Assembly (NCBI GenBank): GCA_031270215.1 | Contig: JAISYB010000116.1 | Coordinates: 1 to 7,190, forward strand | Origin: Streptococcaceae bacterium | Lineage (GTDB): Bacteria; Bacillota; Bacilli; Lactobacillales; Streptococcaceae | DNA: 7,190 nucleotides | Reading direction: 5' to 3' | Part shown: positions 1 through 5,495 of the stretch, piece after piece | Numbering within the stretch: position 1 is the first letter of the stretch | Layout of the letters: every line of letters starts with the position of its first letter | Made by a program: the position numbers and the translations under genes | The notes under the pieces: model-generated | Database searches by the model: none | The model's input: the letters and a program-made list of their open reading frames with translations, nothing else | What the model was told of the DNA's origin: nothing

Positions 1-679
1 GTGAAATCTCAGAAATGTGGATTAAACCATCAACACCACCTAGGTTGATGAAAGCGCCGAAGCTAGTTAGACGTGCAACCGTTCCTTCAACTACTTCGCC
101 TTCTTCTAACGCATCATAAGCAAGCTCACGTGCTGCTGCTTTTTCAGTTTCAACAATTGCCCGACGGCTCAAGATGAAACGATTATCTGTTGGATTAACT
201 TCGACAATCTTAGCATCAAACTCACTACCAACATATGATGAGAAGTCAGAAATGAAATGATCATCTACTAATGATGCCGGAATAAAGCCACGAAGCTCGC
301 CATATTGAACGGATAAACCGCCCTTGACCGCCTTAGTTACCACTACATTGACTATTTCGCCTTCCTTACCAACTAAAGTTTCCCACGCCTTACGCGCTTC
401 AAGACGTTTTTTAGAAAGCAAAAAGCCTGCTGAACCACTGTCCTTTTCAACAATTGGACGAATGACCAATAGTTCTAATTCTTCTCCGACCTTGATGAAA
501 TCATTAATGTTTTCATCTTTATTGTTAGTCAGCTCTCTTAAAGTCAATACACCTTCAACACCTGTACCGACAATAGAAACAGTTGCTTGATCAGACTCAA
601 TAGACAAGACCTGACCCTTAACAACATCTCCAACCTTAACTTCTTCTACACTGTTTAATAACTCTTCAAATTCTGACAT
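1..679 (-). CDS. rpsA: 30S ribosomal protein S1 (RpsA), N-terminal 226 residues; 3' end beyond window edge
   Basis: RNA-binding S1 protein of the small ribosomal subunit, which helps mRNA bind and unfold on the 30S particle. The reading frame is open from the ATG at 679 to the left edge and begins MSEFEELLNSVEEVKVGDVV. Two complete S1 (OB-fold) domains are visible, roughly residues 14-89 and 103-175. A third starts near residue 190 and is cut at the edge within the typical S1 signature (TSFGAFINLGGVDGLIHISE). The Firmicutes protein is usually about 400 aa with four S1 domains, so slightly more than half is present. The start is fixed by AGGAGG (centred near 694) about 11 bases upstream of ATG. 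It has its own likely promoter in the 120-bp gap after rlmN. The truncation is only the window boundary. Confidence 0.96.
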   Translation of the reverse strand, partial: MSEFEELLNSVEEVKVGDVVKGQVLSIESDQATVSIVGTGVEGVLTLRELTNNKDENINDFIKVGEELELLVIRPIVEKDSGSAGFLLSKKRLEARKAWETLVGKEGEIVNVVVTKAVKGGLSVQYGELRGFIPASLVDDHFISDFSSYVGSEFDAKIVEVNPTDNRFILSRRAIVETEKAAARELAYDALEEGEVVEGTVARLTSFGAFINLGGVDGLIHISEIS

Positions 680-750
680 TTAAATATTTTCCTCCTTGGC
701 AACATCAACCTCACTGGATAGCAAAGTCATTGTTTTGATAATACCAAATT

Positions 751-779
751 ATCATACAAAAATAAAGCGATTTACACAA
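751..779 (-). promoter_or_regulatory. Likely rpsA promoter
   Basis: On the minus strand a -35-like TTGTGT (774-779) is separated by exactly 17 bases from a -10-like TATGAT (751-756, 5 of 6 consensus bases). This would place the transcript start near 744 and give a leader of about 65 nt before the rpsA ATG. The -35 hexamer overlaps the T-run that may end rlmN transcription. A second possible -10 (TATTAT) lies a few bases further downstream but has no good -35 partner. This is assigned by consensus only. Confidence 0.45.
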
Positions 780-823
780 AAAAAAACAAAATCTTATCTT
801 AAATTAAGCAGGTTTTAGATTTT
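778..823 (-). terminator. Possible weak rho-independent terminator after rlmN
   Basis: The last codons of rlmN and the bases just after its stop can pair: AAAATCT (817-823) with AGATTTT (788-794). A small internal hairpin CTTA/TAAG lies between them, and one G after the stem there is a run of nine T (778-786). The 7-bp stem is AT-rich and the loop is long, so termination would be weak. The first arm lies inside the rlmN coding region. Confidence 0.4.
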
Positions 824-1859
824 TGGAACGTAATTGTCCACAAGCAGCATCAATATCTGTCCCATGTTCCTGCCTGATAACGCAATTAATTTTATTTTTT
901 TTCAAAACATCATAGAACGCTAAAACATCTGCTTTGCTTGATCTAGCGTATTGGTCATGCTCAGAAACCGGATTATAGGGAATGAGATTGACATAGGCAA
1001 GTTTTTTCTTATCTTGTAATAATGCAGAAAGCTCCTCAGCATGCTCAATGCGATCGTTGACGCCGCTCAGCATAATATATTCAAATGTTACTCTGCGATT
1101 CGTCACATCAACATAGTAATCAATCGCTTCAAACAGCTTCTCAATTGGAAAGCTTCGATTAATTCGCATGATTGAAGTTCTGACCGTATTGTTTGGCGCA
1201 TGTAGTGAGATAGCTAGATTGACTTGCATATCATTTTGGGCAAATTCACGAATTTTTGGTGCTAATCCGCTCGTCGAAACGGTGATATGTCTTGCCCCAA
1301 TCGCTAAACCTAAATCGTCATTAATCACGTGCAGAAAATCAATTAGATTGTCATAATTATCAAAAGGTTCTCCAATCCCCATCACAACCGCATGACTGAC
1401 ACGTTCATTATGCCCACGCTTGTCAAAGTAGCTTTGAACCATCATGATTTGCGCAACAATCTCCCCTGCGGTTAAATCACGCTGCTTTTTCAATAAACCA
1501 CTCGCACAAAAAGTACAGCCGATATTACAGCCGACCTGAGTTGTCACACAGACGGATAATCCATACTTTTGCCGCATCAAGACTGTTTCAATCAACATGC
1601 CGTCAGGTAATTCAAATAAATATTTGACCGTGCCATCGCTTGCTTCTTGCACAACCTGCTGTGTTAATGGATTAAGCAGAAAATTTTCTTCCAAAAGAGC
1701 AATCGTCCCCTTAGAAAGATTAGTCATTTCTTCAAACGACTGAACCCGCTTGCGATAAAGCCACTCCCATACCTGCGTTGCCCGAAATTTCTTTTCATCA
1801 TGCGCTAAAAACCAGTCGATTAATTGTGTCCGTGTTAAACCATAGATTGATTGTTTCAT
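804..1859 (-). CDS. rlmN: Dual-specificity RNA methyltransferase RlmN (23S rRNA A2503-C2 / tRNA A37-C2)
   Basis: Radical-SAM enzyme that methylates C2 of A2503 in 23S rRNA and of A37 in certain tRNAs. Family marks are clear. The iron-sulfur motif CNIGCTFC gives Cys111, Cys115 and Cys118 (351-aa numbering). Both additional Cys used in the ping-pong mechanism are present: Cys104 in SVCVTTQVGC and Cys340 in DIDAACGQL. The SAM-binding GEP motif is in VVMGIGEPFDNYDN. The protein appears complete and of normal length. An ATG nine codons upstream (1886) is in frame, but it has no ribosome binding site. The ATG at 1859 is preceded by GAGG (1865-1868) with 5-nt spacing and begins MKQSIYGLTRTQL as expected, so I prefer 1859. 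It is followed by rpsA on the same strand after a 124-bp gap. Confidence 0.97.
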   Translation of the reverse strand: MKQSIYGLTRTQLIDWFLAHDEKKFRATQVWEWLYRKRVQSFEEMTNLSKGTIALLEENFLLNPLTQQVVQEASDGTVKYLFELPDGMLIETVLMRQKYGLSVCVTTQVGCNIGCTFCASGLLKKQRDLTAGEIVAQIMMVQSYFDKRGHNERVSHAVVMGIGEPFDNYDNLIDFLHVINDDLGLAIGARHITVSTSGLAPKIREFAQNDMQVNLAISLHAPNNTVRTSIMRINRSFPIEKLFEAIDYYVDVTNRRVTFEYIMLSGVNDRIEHAEELSALLQDKKKLAYVNLIPYNPVSEHDQYARSSKADVLAFYDVLKKNKINCVIRQEHGTDIDAACGQLRSKNLKPA

Positions 1860-1895
1860 TTTTACCTCTGTCTTTCTGGAACTCATTTACTGCAA

Positions 1896-2124
1896 TAGCT
1901 CGAAGCTGGAGAGTGACCCAAAAGTCGCACCTAGTTTAATGTTCGTGATTACACGGAGAACAATCAGTGCCGACTAGTCAGCACCTAAGAGAAACCCGCT
2001 AAGGCACGTTGCCACTAGCTTTTAACTTCGTTTGCCTGGAAAATAGATAAATTTCCGAACATTGGTGAATGAAATGCCCGCAATTTCCTAATTGCTACGT
2101 CGTTAAACGCTGCTGTCCCACCTT
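1896..2124 (-). repeat. Hairpin-rich intergenic segment, possible degenerate fold-back repeat
   Basis: No gene is visible between the LysM remnant (ending 2193) and rlmN (starting 1859), about 330 bp. The minus strand carries several short inverted repeats: GCAATT/AATTGC with a 4-nt loop (2080-2095), an 18-bp palindrome with one mismatched pair (1967-1984), a GTTCGTG/CACG..AAC stem (1941-1961), and AGCTTCGAGCT (1898-1908). The outer ends are imperfectly complementary: GGTGGGACAGCAG near 2110-2122 against CTTTTGGGTCACTC near 1911-1924. The layout recalls the dispersed 'GTGGGACA' intergenic repeats I associate with enterococci and lactobacilli, but I cannot compare copies here. A consensus -35 TTGACA (2168-2173) lies upstream without a convincing -10. 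Confidence 0.35.
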
Positions 2125-2192
2125 CTTACTTCTAATTTTTTTGTACGTGATAGATGAAAGCCAAGTGTGTCAACTAGAAAAGCGAAAATTTT

Positions 2193-2651
2193 TCAAATAT
2201 TTGCCAAGCAAAGCTCCTCAATTTTCCCGTCTTCTGCATCGCCAAACGCCGCTTCTTGAGTATCCTTCGGCAGATTGATGACTTGCCCCGGTGTAATCTC
2301 ATCTCCAACATAGCTACCGTCACTATTCCAAATTGTTGGATTTGCAACATATAAATCGTCTAGACCAATCTCGTTTGCAGCCGCAATTGAATATGCCGTG
2401 TCGCCGGCTTGAATGGTGTAGGTAGGAGTTTCGGATACCGCGCTTTCAGCTGGAACTACGGAAACACTCATTGGTGTAACCTCAGCTGACTTGATCTCTT
2501 CAGCATTCTGCCACTTGTGCTGATAAAATGTCTTAAACTCTGGACTACTGCGCATAAGTATAACACTAAACACTGGCAAAATAACAGCTAAAAAGCCTAA
2601 GATAATCTTAAAATGACGTGAAAAATAATTAAGACTATGTTTGCTATCTAA
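2193..2651 (-). pseudogene. LysM-domain membrane-anchored protein, N-terminus lost
   Basis: The frame encodes one clear LysM peptidoglycan-binding domain (starting YTIQAGDTAYSIAAAN and ending PGQVINLP). Ahead of it is a Ser/Thr/Pro/Glu-rich linker and a hydrophobic segment (FKIILGFLAVILPVFSVILM), the plan of a single-pass membrane protein with an outside LysM domain. The hydrophobic segment is in frame from 2651, where a TAA stop at 2652-2654 precedes it, yet that stretch has no ATG. The first usable starts are TTG at 2579 and ATG at 2555. Both fall inside or after the membrane segment and neither has a ribosome binding site. I therefore read this as a gene whose 5' end was removed, directly abutting the glycosyltransferase fragment. 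In enterococci a related LysM gene lies just upstream of cmk-rpsA, so this may be its relic. If translated from TTG it would give 128 aa. Confidence 0.6.
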
Positions 2652-2736
2652 TTACGTTAAAAAAACGTTCTAGAAAGGGCGCTACATTATAACATGGCAC
2701 AATAACTGTTATCGTTCGTTCAAAAATGCTAAACAT
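2644..2736 (-). pseudogene. Glycosyltransferase family 2 N-terminal fragment (30 codons)
   Basis: An ATG at 2736, preceded by GAGGAG with 7-nt spacing, opens a 30-residue frame containing ITVIVPCYNVAPFLERFF. This is the hallmark first strand and helix of family 2 (GT-A) glycosyltransferases, which use nucleotide sugars to build cell-surface polysaccharide. It ends at TAG (2644-2646) immediately after the first helix, so the donor-binding DXD region and catalytic base are missing; a working enzyme needs well over 200 residues. The downstream sequence switches at once to the LysM remnant in another frame. The start, SD and possible promoter look intact, so this is most simply the 5' end of a gene truncated by a deletion. 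The fragment is short, and the family call rests on this one motif. Confidence 0.6.
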
Positions 2737-2762
2737 GGCTCAACTCCTCGTCAACTCTGCCT

Positions 2763-2802
2763 TTTTCATTCTCACATAGATTTTAACATTTGTCTAGACA
2801 AA
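2763..2802 (-). promoter_or_regulatory. Candidate promoter with overlapping 14-bp palindrome
   Basis: Upstream of the glycosyltransferase fragment the minus strand has a perfect 14-bp palindrome TTTGTCTAGACAAA (2789-2802). Its right half contributes TAGACA, a 5-of-6 match to the -35 consensus. Seventeen bases on is GAGAAT, preceded by TGT as in an extended -10. A dyad over a -35 box is the usual position of a repressor site. No regulator family is identifiable from this dyad, and the assignment is by inspection only. Confidence 0.35.
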
Positions 2803-2805
2803 CTA

Positions 2806-2928
2806 TTAAAAAATGCTGCGAGAATAACGTGATTTCAAGCCTATTTCAGCTCTTGTAGCACCTTTTATTCTCATAGTCCACAGAGTTCTTGGTATGTCCG
2901 TTTTGAAGTTAACAAAGTCAAACGGCAT
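2806..2928 (-). CDS. Possible 40-aa small ORF, unknown function
   Basis: An ATG at 2928 is preceded by GAGG (2937-2940) at 8-nt spacing and opens a 40-codon frame ending at TAA (2806-2808). The product begins MPFDFVNFKTDIPRTLW and is basic towards its C-terminus, with no signal peptide, membrane segment or motif that I recognise. It lies between the 220-aa secreted protein and the glycosyltransferase fragment. It may be a real small protein, a remnant of a decayed gene, or chance. The ribosome binding site is the main support. Confidence 0.3.
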   Translation of the reverse strand: MPFDFVNFKTDIPRTLWTMRIKGATRAEIGLKSRYSRSIF

Positions 2929-3026
2929 TCACCTCACCTCTTAAAAAAGATGATTGATGAATACCGTCTAAGTTAAAAAGATCTCTTATCATTAATTGTA
3001 CGCTGTATTACCTTAGTTAGCTAAAT

Positions 3027-3689
3027 TTAAGATTTGCTTTTAATCAAAACATCGCCAACTGCCATATCCACCGAAGCGCCTAATTTTAATACATCAGACC
3101 CAGAAACAGGCACCACGTTTAAAGTCACATATGTCCTGCCAGCCTTTAAACCAGCCCCCTTTTCGTTACTTAGTCTTGAATATTTACCGATTACATCAAA
3201 ACCAGTAGTTATTCTAAAAACTATTTTCGACGAAGACCTAGCATCTGTATATGCTATTACATAGTTTGTACCAACTCCTATCAATTTTTCAGTAGCTCCC
3301 GATCTGATGAACCAGCGTATTTTGCTATCGCTACCTTGTAATTGTTGAGATTGAATGTTAATTGCCAATCCCGCATAATTTGTTGATGTTCCTGACTTAG
3401 TTATAGTCACCTCTATATTCCTAGGGTTTACGCGCTGTATTATCTGTTCCTGACCATTTAAAAATTTATCAATCCCAATAGCCCCCATGTCTTCAAAACC
3501 AGTGACAGTAGATGAAGTTGTTATACCATCCCAGTTTCGTAAAAAGGGATTCTGAGGTTTCTCCTCCTCAATTGATGAAATTTCCCAATCGTCCGCTGTT
3601 ACCTCTGCTGTATTCTCCTCAGCACTGACATAAGGGATGAATAAAAACATCAAATATCCCAGACAAAAACTCATGACTAACTTTTTCAA
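3027..3689 (-). CDS. Secreted protein of unknown family at the end of the WxL locus
   Basis: The 220-aa product has a signal peptide (residues 1-23, probable cut VSA/EE). An acidic stretch with DDWEISSIEEEKPQ follows, then a mature region rich in Thr, Ser, Val and Ile that looks like beta-strand. There is no LPxTG motif, no C-terminal membrane segment and no clear WxL pair. I do not recognise the family. The start is a TTG at 3689: AGGAGG (3698-3703) lies 8 nt ahead, whereas the first ATG (codon 6) would be 23 nt away and would remove the positively charged start of the signal peptide. Only 20 bp separate it from the DUF916 gene, and its SD follows that gene's stop, so they are probably co-transcribed. 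Position and export suggest an accessory or ligand-binding part of the WxL surface complex (inference). Confidence 0.85.
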   Translation of the reverse strand: MKKLVMSFCLGYLMFLFIPYVSAEENTAEVTADDWEISSIEEEKPQNPFLRNWDGITTSSTVTGFEDMGAIGIDKFLNGQEQIIQRVNPRNIEVTITKSGTSTNYAGLAINIQSQQLQGSDSKIRWFIRSGATEKLIGVGTNYVIAYTDARSSSKIVFRITTGFDVIGKYSRLSNEKGAGLKAGRTYVTLNVVPVSGSDVLKLGASVDMAVGDVLIKSKS

Positions 3690-3697
3690 ACTATAAC

Positions 3698-3703
3698 CCT
3701 CCT
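3698..3703 (-). promoter_or_regulatory. Consensus ribosome binding site deciding a TTG start
   Basis: AGGAGG on the minus strand, 8 nt before the TTG at 3689. It is the main reason for choosing that non-ATG start for the 220-aa secreted protein. Confidence 0.8.
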
Positions 3704-3709
3704 ATCGTT

Positions 3710-4762
3710 TTAACGTGTTTTAGAGTTGACATGACGACCGTTTTTCTTTGGACGACATTTCAAAAAAACAAAAAATAGACCAATTAAGGCTAATACAACA
3801 CCTAAAGCAATACAGATAACCCAAATTGACAATTTCTTATCTTCTTTAAAGCCGAAATTTGTCTTTTGTTTTAAAGCAATAGCCTCAGATTTCTCAACTG
3901 TAAATTTTTTAGATAGTTGCCAGTGATTTCCTAACCTATCCTGTGCTTCAACTTCTAATAAAAATTTCCCTACCGGTAATATCTTATCTTTGAAATCAAA
4001 TCTGTAGGCAAATGATGAATTAGGTGCCATATCTCTATCTTCTGCACTGTTTTCAATAATTATTTTCCCAGTTTGCAGATCCGTGATTTTAGCTTTAATA
4101 TTTAGCTTTGATATATTGATTGCTGCCGGATTTCTAAGCTTGGCACTAACTTCTGTTTTATAGTTCTTGACTTGTTTGTTGACCTTGTCAAAGACAATTT
4201 CGGGTTGTACTTCTTTATCTGTTTCACGCAGCACAACTCCCTTAACAAAGCTATAGCGATTAGAGTAGCCTTCTTTGACATTATCGTTGTCAACATTTTT
4301 TAAGACATATATCCCGCCTAAAATAATTCCGTCAAAGCTTTTCTTAGGCATCGTTACAAAAATGGGCACTCTCGCCTGTTGCTTAGCTGGCACGGTGATT
4401 TGATTATTTTCAATTCGAGCAATGTCAGAAAATTTATACTTTAACGTTGAATCATATGTCTTAATATCTTTTTCCCGCTGCGTATAATCGATAATTCCGT
4501 TGTCATTAGTAATTGCTGTATTTAAAGCAATTTCAAATGTTGCTTCCTCATCTGAATCATTCGCAATCAGCACAGCCAATTCAACTTTCTGCTCTGGTTT
4601 TAATTTCAAATCATAGTAACTGACATTCGGATTATGCTGAAACTCTGAGCTTTCAATCCCTATGCTATAGCCAACTTCTGAATTTTCCGCTAATCCTTTT
4701 GGTGCAATAGCAAACATACCAAAAACAAATAAATTAAAAACAAAATATATCATCTTTTTCAT
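3710..4762 (-). CDS. WxL-interacting protein (DUF916 + DUF3324), membrane-anchored
   Basis: This 350-aa protein has the standard layout of the CscA / WxL-interacting family. It has a signal peptide (1-25, GLA/EN); an N-terminal DUF916 domain (about 30-150) with YYDLKLKPEQ and the GIILGGIYVLK stretch; a second immunoglobulin-like DUF3324 domain (about 165-290); one C-terminal membrane helix (about 312-335); and a basic cytoplasmic tail (KCRPKKNGRH). In the family these domains are associated with peptidoglycan binding and with binding of WxL proteins or host ligands. The length is normal for the family and the frame is intact. It lies 101 bp after the 199-aa WxL gene, with a terminator between, so it may be expressed at a lower level. 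The ATG at 4762 has GGGGAA-type SD about 12 nt upstream, longer than ideal; no better start is present. Confidence 0.93.
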   Translation of the reverse strand: MKKMIYFVFNLFVFGMFAIAPKGLAENSEVGYSIGIESSEFQHNPNVSYYDLKLKPEQKVELAVLIANDSDEEATFEIALNTAITNDNGIIDYTQREKDIKTYDSTLKYKFSDIARIENNQITVPAKQQARVPIFVTMPKKSFDGIILGGIYVLKNVDNDNVKEGYSNRYSFVKGVVLRETDKEVQPEIVFDKVNKQVKNYKTEVSAKLRNPAAINISKLNIKAKITDLQTGKIIIENSAEDRDMAPNSSFAYRFDFKDKILPVGKFLLEVEAQDRLGNHWQLSKKFTVEKSEAIALKQKTNFGFKEDKKLSIWVICIALGVVLALIGLFFVFLKCRPKKNGRHVNSKTR

Positions 4763-4794
4763 CTTAATAATATTCCCCTACTTTATATAATTTC

Positions 4795-4863
4795 AAAAAA
4801 ACAGCATAGAGCTTCCCCCGAAAATTTCACTAAAAATCCGAGGGAAACCACTATTGTCCTGTT
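4795..4863 (-). terminator. Rho-independent terminator between WxL gene and DUF916 gene
   Basis: Directly after the TAG of the 199-aa WxL gene the transcript can fold into a long hairpin. The outer pairing is AACAG/CTGTT plus ATAG/CTAT. After a small internal loop there is a 10-bp core, TTCCCTCGGA with TTCGGGGGAA (two G-U pairs). A run of seven T follows the outer arm. No clear promoter is seen between it and the next gene, so the DUF916 gene probably depends on read-through, which would give more WxL protein than anchor protein. Confidence 0.75.
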
Positions 4864-5463
4864 CTACTGAATTGTATCACTTAATGTATACTCAATTTTT
4901 CCTGTGTAAGTCAATGCTTTAACGCCAGCTTTTTTCACCTGAATTTCAGAAGTTGGGATTGCTGATGACCATGTACCATTAGTATCGCTTTGTCCAAAAC
5001 AAATTTTATTAGCTGCTGTATAGATGTCTGCTCCAGCCGCTCCTTTTACCTTTTCGCTATCTTTTGTAGCAACACTATCAGCGATTGTTAAGGTAACACT
5101 TGTTACCGGTAAAGTATAATTGTTCCCGCCATTGCTGGCTTTTAAGTCGCTCGCCTTTGCTGTCACAGTCCAACCTTCGTCACCACCACGTAAGTCTGTT
5201 ACCGTAATACCTTCAGTACTCGTACCAGCGATTACATAGTCAGCACTACCGTTACCAGTTGTTGTTGTAGCGAAGACAATGCTTGAAGCCTTGTCTAAAA
5301 CAAGTCCGCCATTGTTAACATCAATCCCTTCAAATGTAACTGTTGACGTTCCTTCTTTTTTACCATTAGCTCCTTGAACATCTGCTGCAAAAGCGCTTGT
5401 ACTAGCAACTCCACCCAATACTATTGTAGCTAATAACGTTAAACTTAAAACTGTTTTTTTCAT
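4864..5463 (-). CDS. WxL-domain secreted cell-surface protein (199 aa)
   Basis: Small secreted protein of the WxL class, which binds peptidoglycan non-covalently. A typical signal peptide (1-26, AFA/AD) is followed by GLVLDKASSIVFATT, then LRGGDEGWTVTAKASDL, the usual place of the first WxL motif (here WTV, Trp98). The C-terminal motif is YTGKIEYTLSDTIQ, with Tyr where most members have Trp. The mature protein has one cysteine (Cys155) in NKICFGQSDTNG, a segment shared with the 189-aa paralogue of this locus. It starts at ATG 5463 with AAGGAG 6 nt upstream. It lies 32 bp after the fusion gene and is followed at once by a strong terminator. The best codon start and a clean signal peptide suggest this is the abundantly made member. 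Confidence 0.88.
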   Translation of the reverse strand: MKKTVLSLTLLATIVLGGVASTSAFAADVQGANGKKEGTSTVTFEGIDVNNGGLVLDKASSIVFATTTTGNGSADYVIAGTSTEGITVTDLRGGDEGWTVTAKASDLKASNGGNNYTLPVTSVTLTIADSVATKDSEKVKGAAGADIYTAANKICFGQSDTNGTWSSAIPTSEIQVKKAGVKALTYTGKIEYTLSDTIQ

Positions 5464-5495
5464 CTTCTTCTCCTTTTTGTTGTTTAAATTTATAA

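Noticed and set aside
324..590. 88-aa plus-strand open frame
   Set aside because: It is antisense to the well-supported rpsA coding sequence and has a low-complexity Ser/Thr/Leu-rich product, with no support of its own.
1860..1886. Upstream in-frame ATG for rlmN, giving 360 aa
   Set aside because: It has no ribosome binding site, and the extra nine residues are unlike the family; the ATG at 1859 has GAGG at 5 nt.
1860..2192. tmRNA, 6S RNA or RNase P RNA in the structured intergenic stretch
   Set aside because: I compared remembered conserved cores of these RNAs on both strands and found none; no CCA-type end or tag-peptide reading frame is visible.
2069..2278. 69-aa plus-strand open frame
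   Set aside because: It overlaps the LysM remnant and the hairpin-rich segment, and has no ribosome binding site or recognisable product.
2686..2694. Extended -10 box TGTTATAAT on the minus strand as a promoter for the LysM gene
   Set aside because: It lies inside the glycosyltransferase fragment, encoding Cys-Tyr-Asn of the VPCYN motif, and has no good -35 at 16-18 nt; the match is explained by coding sequence.
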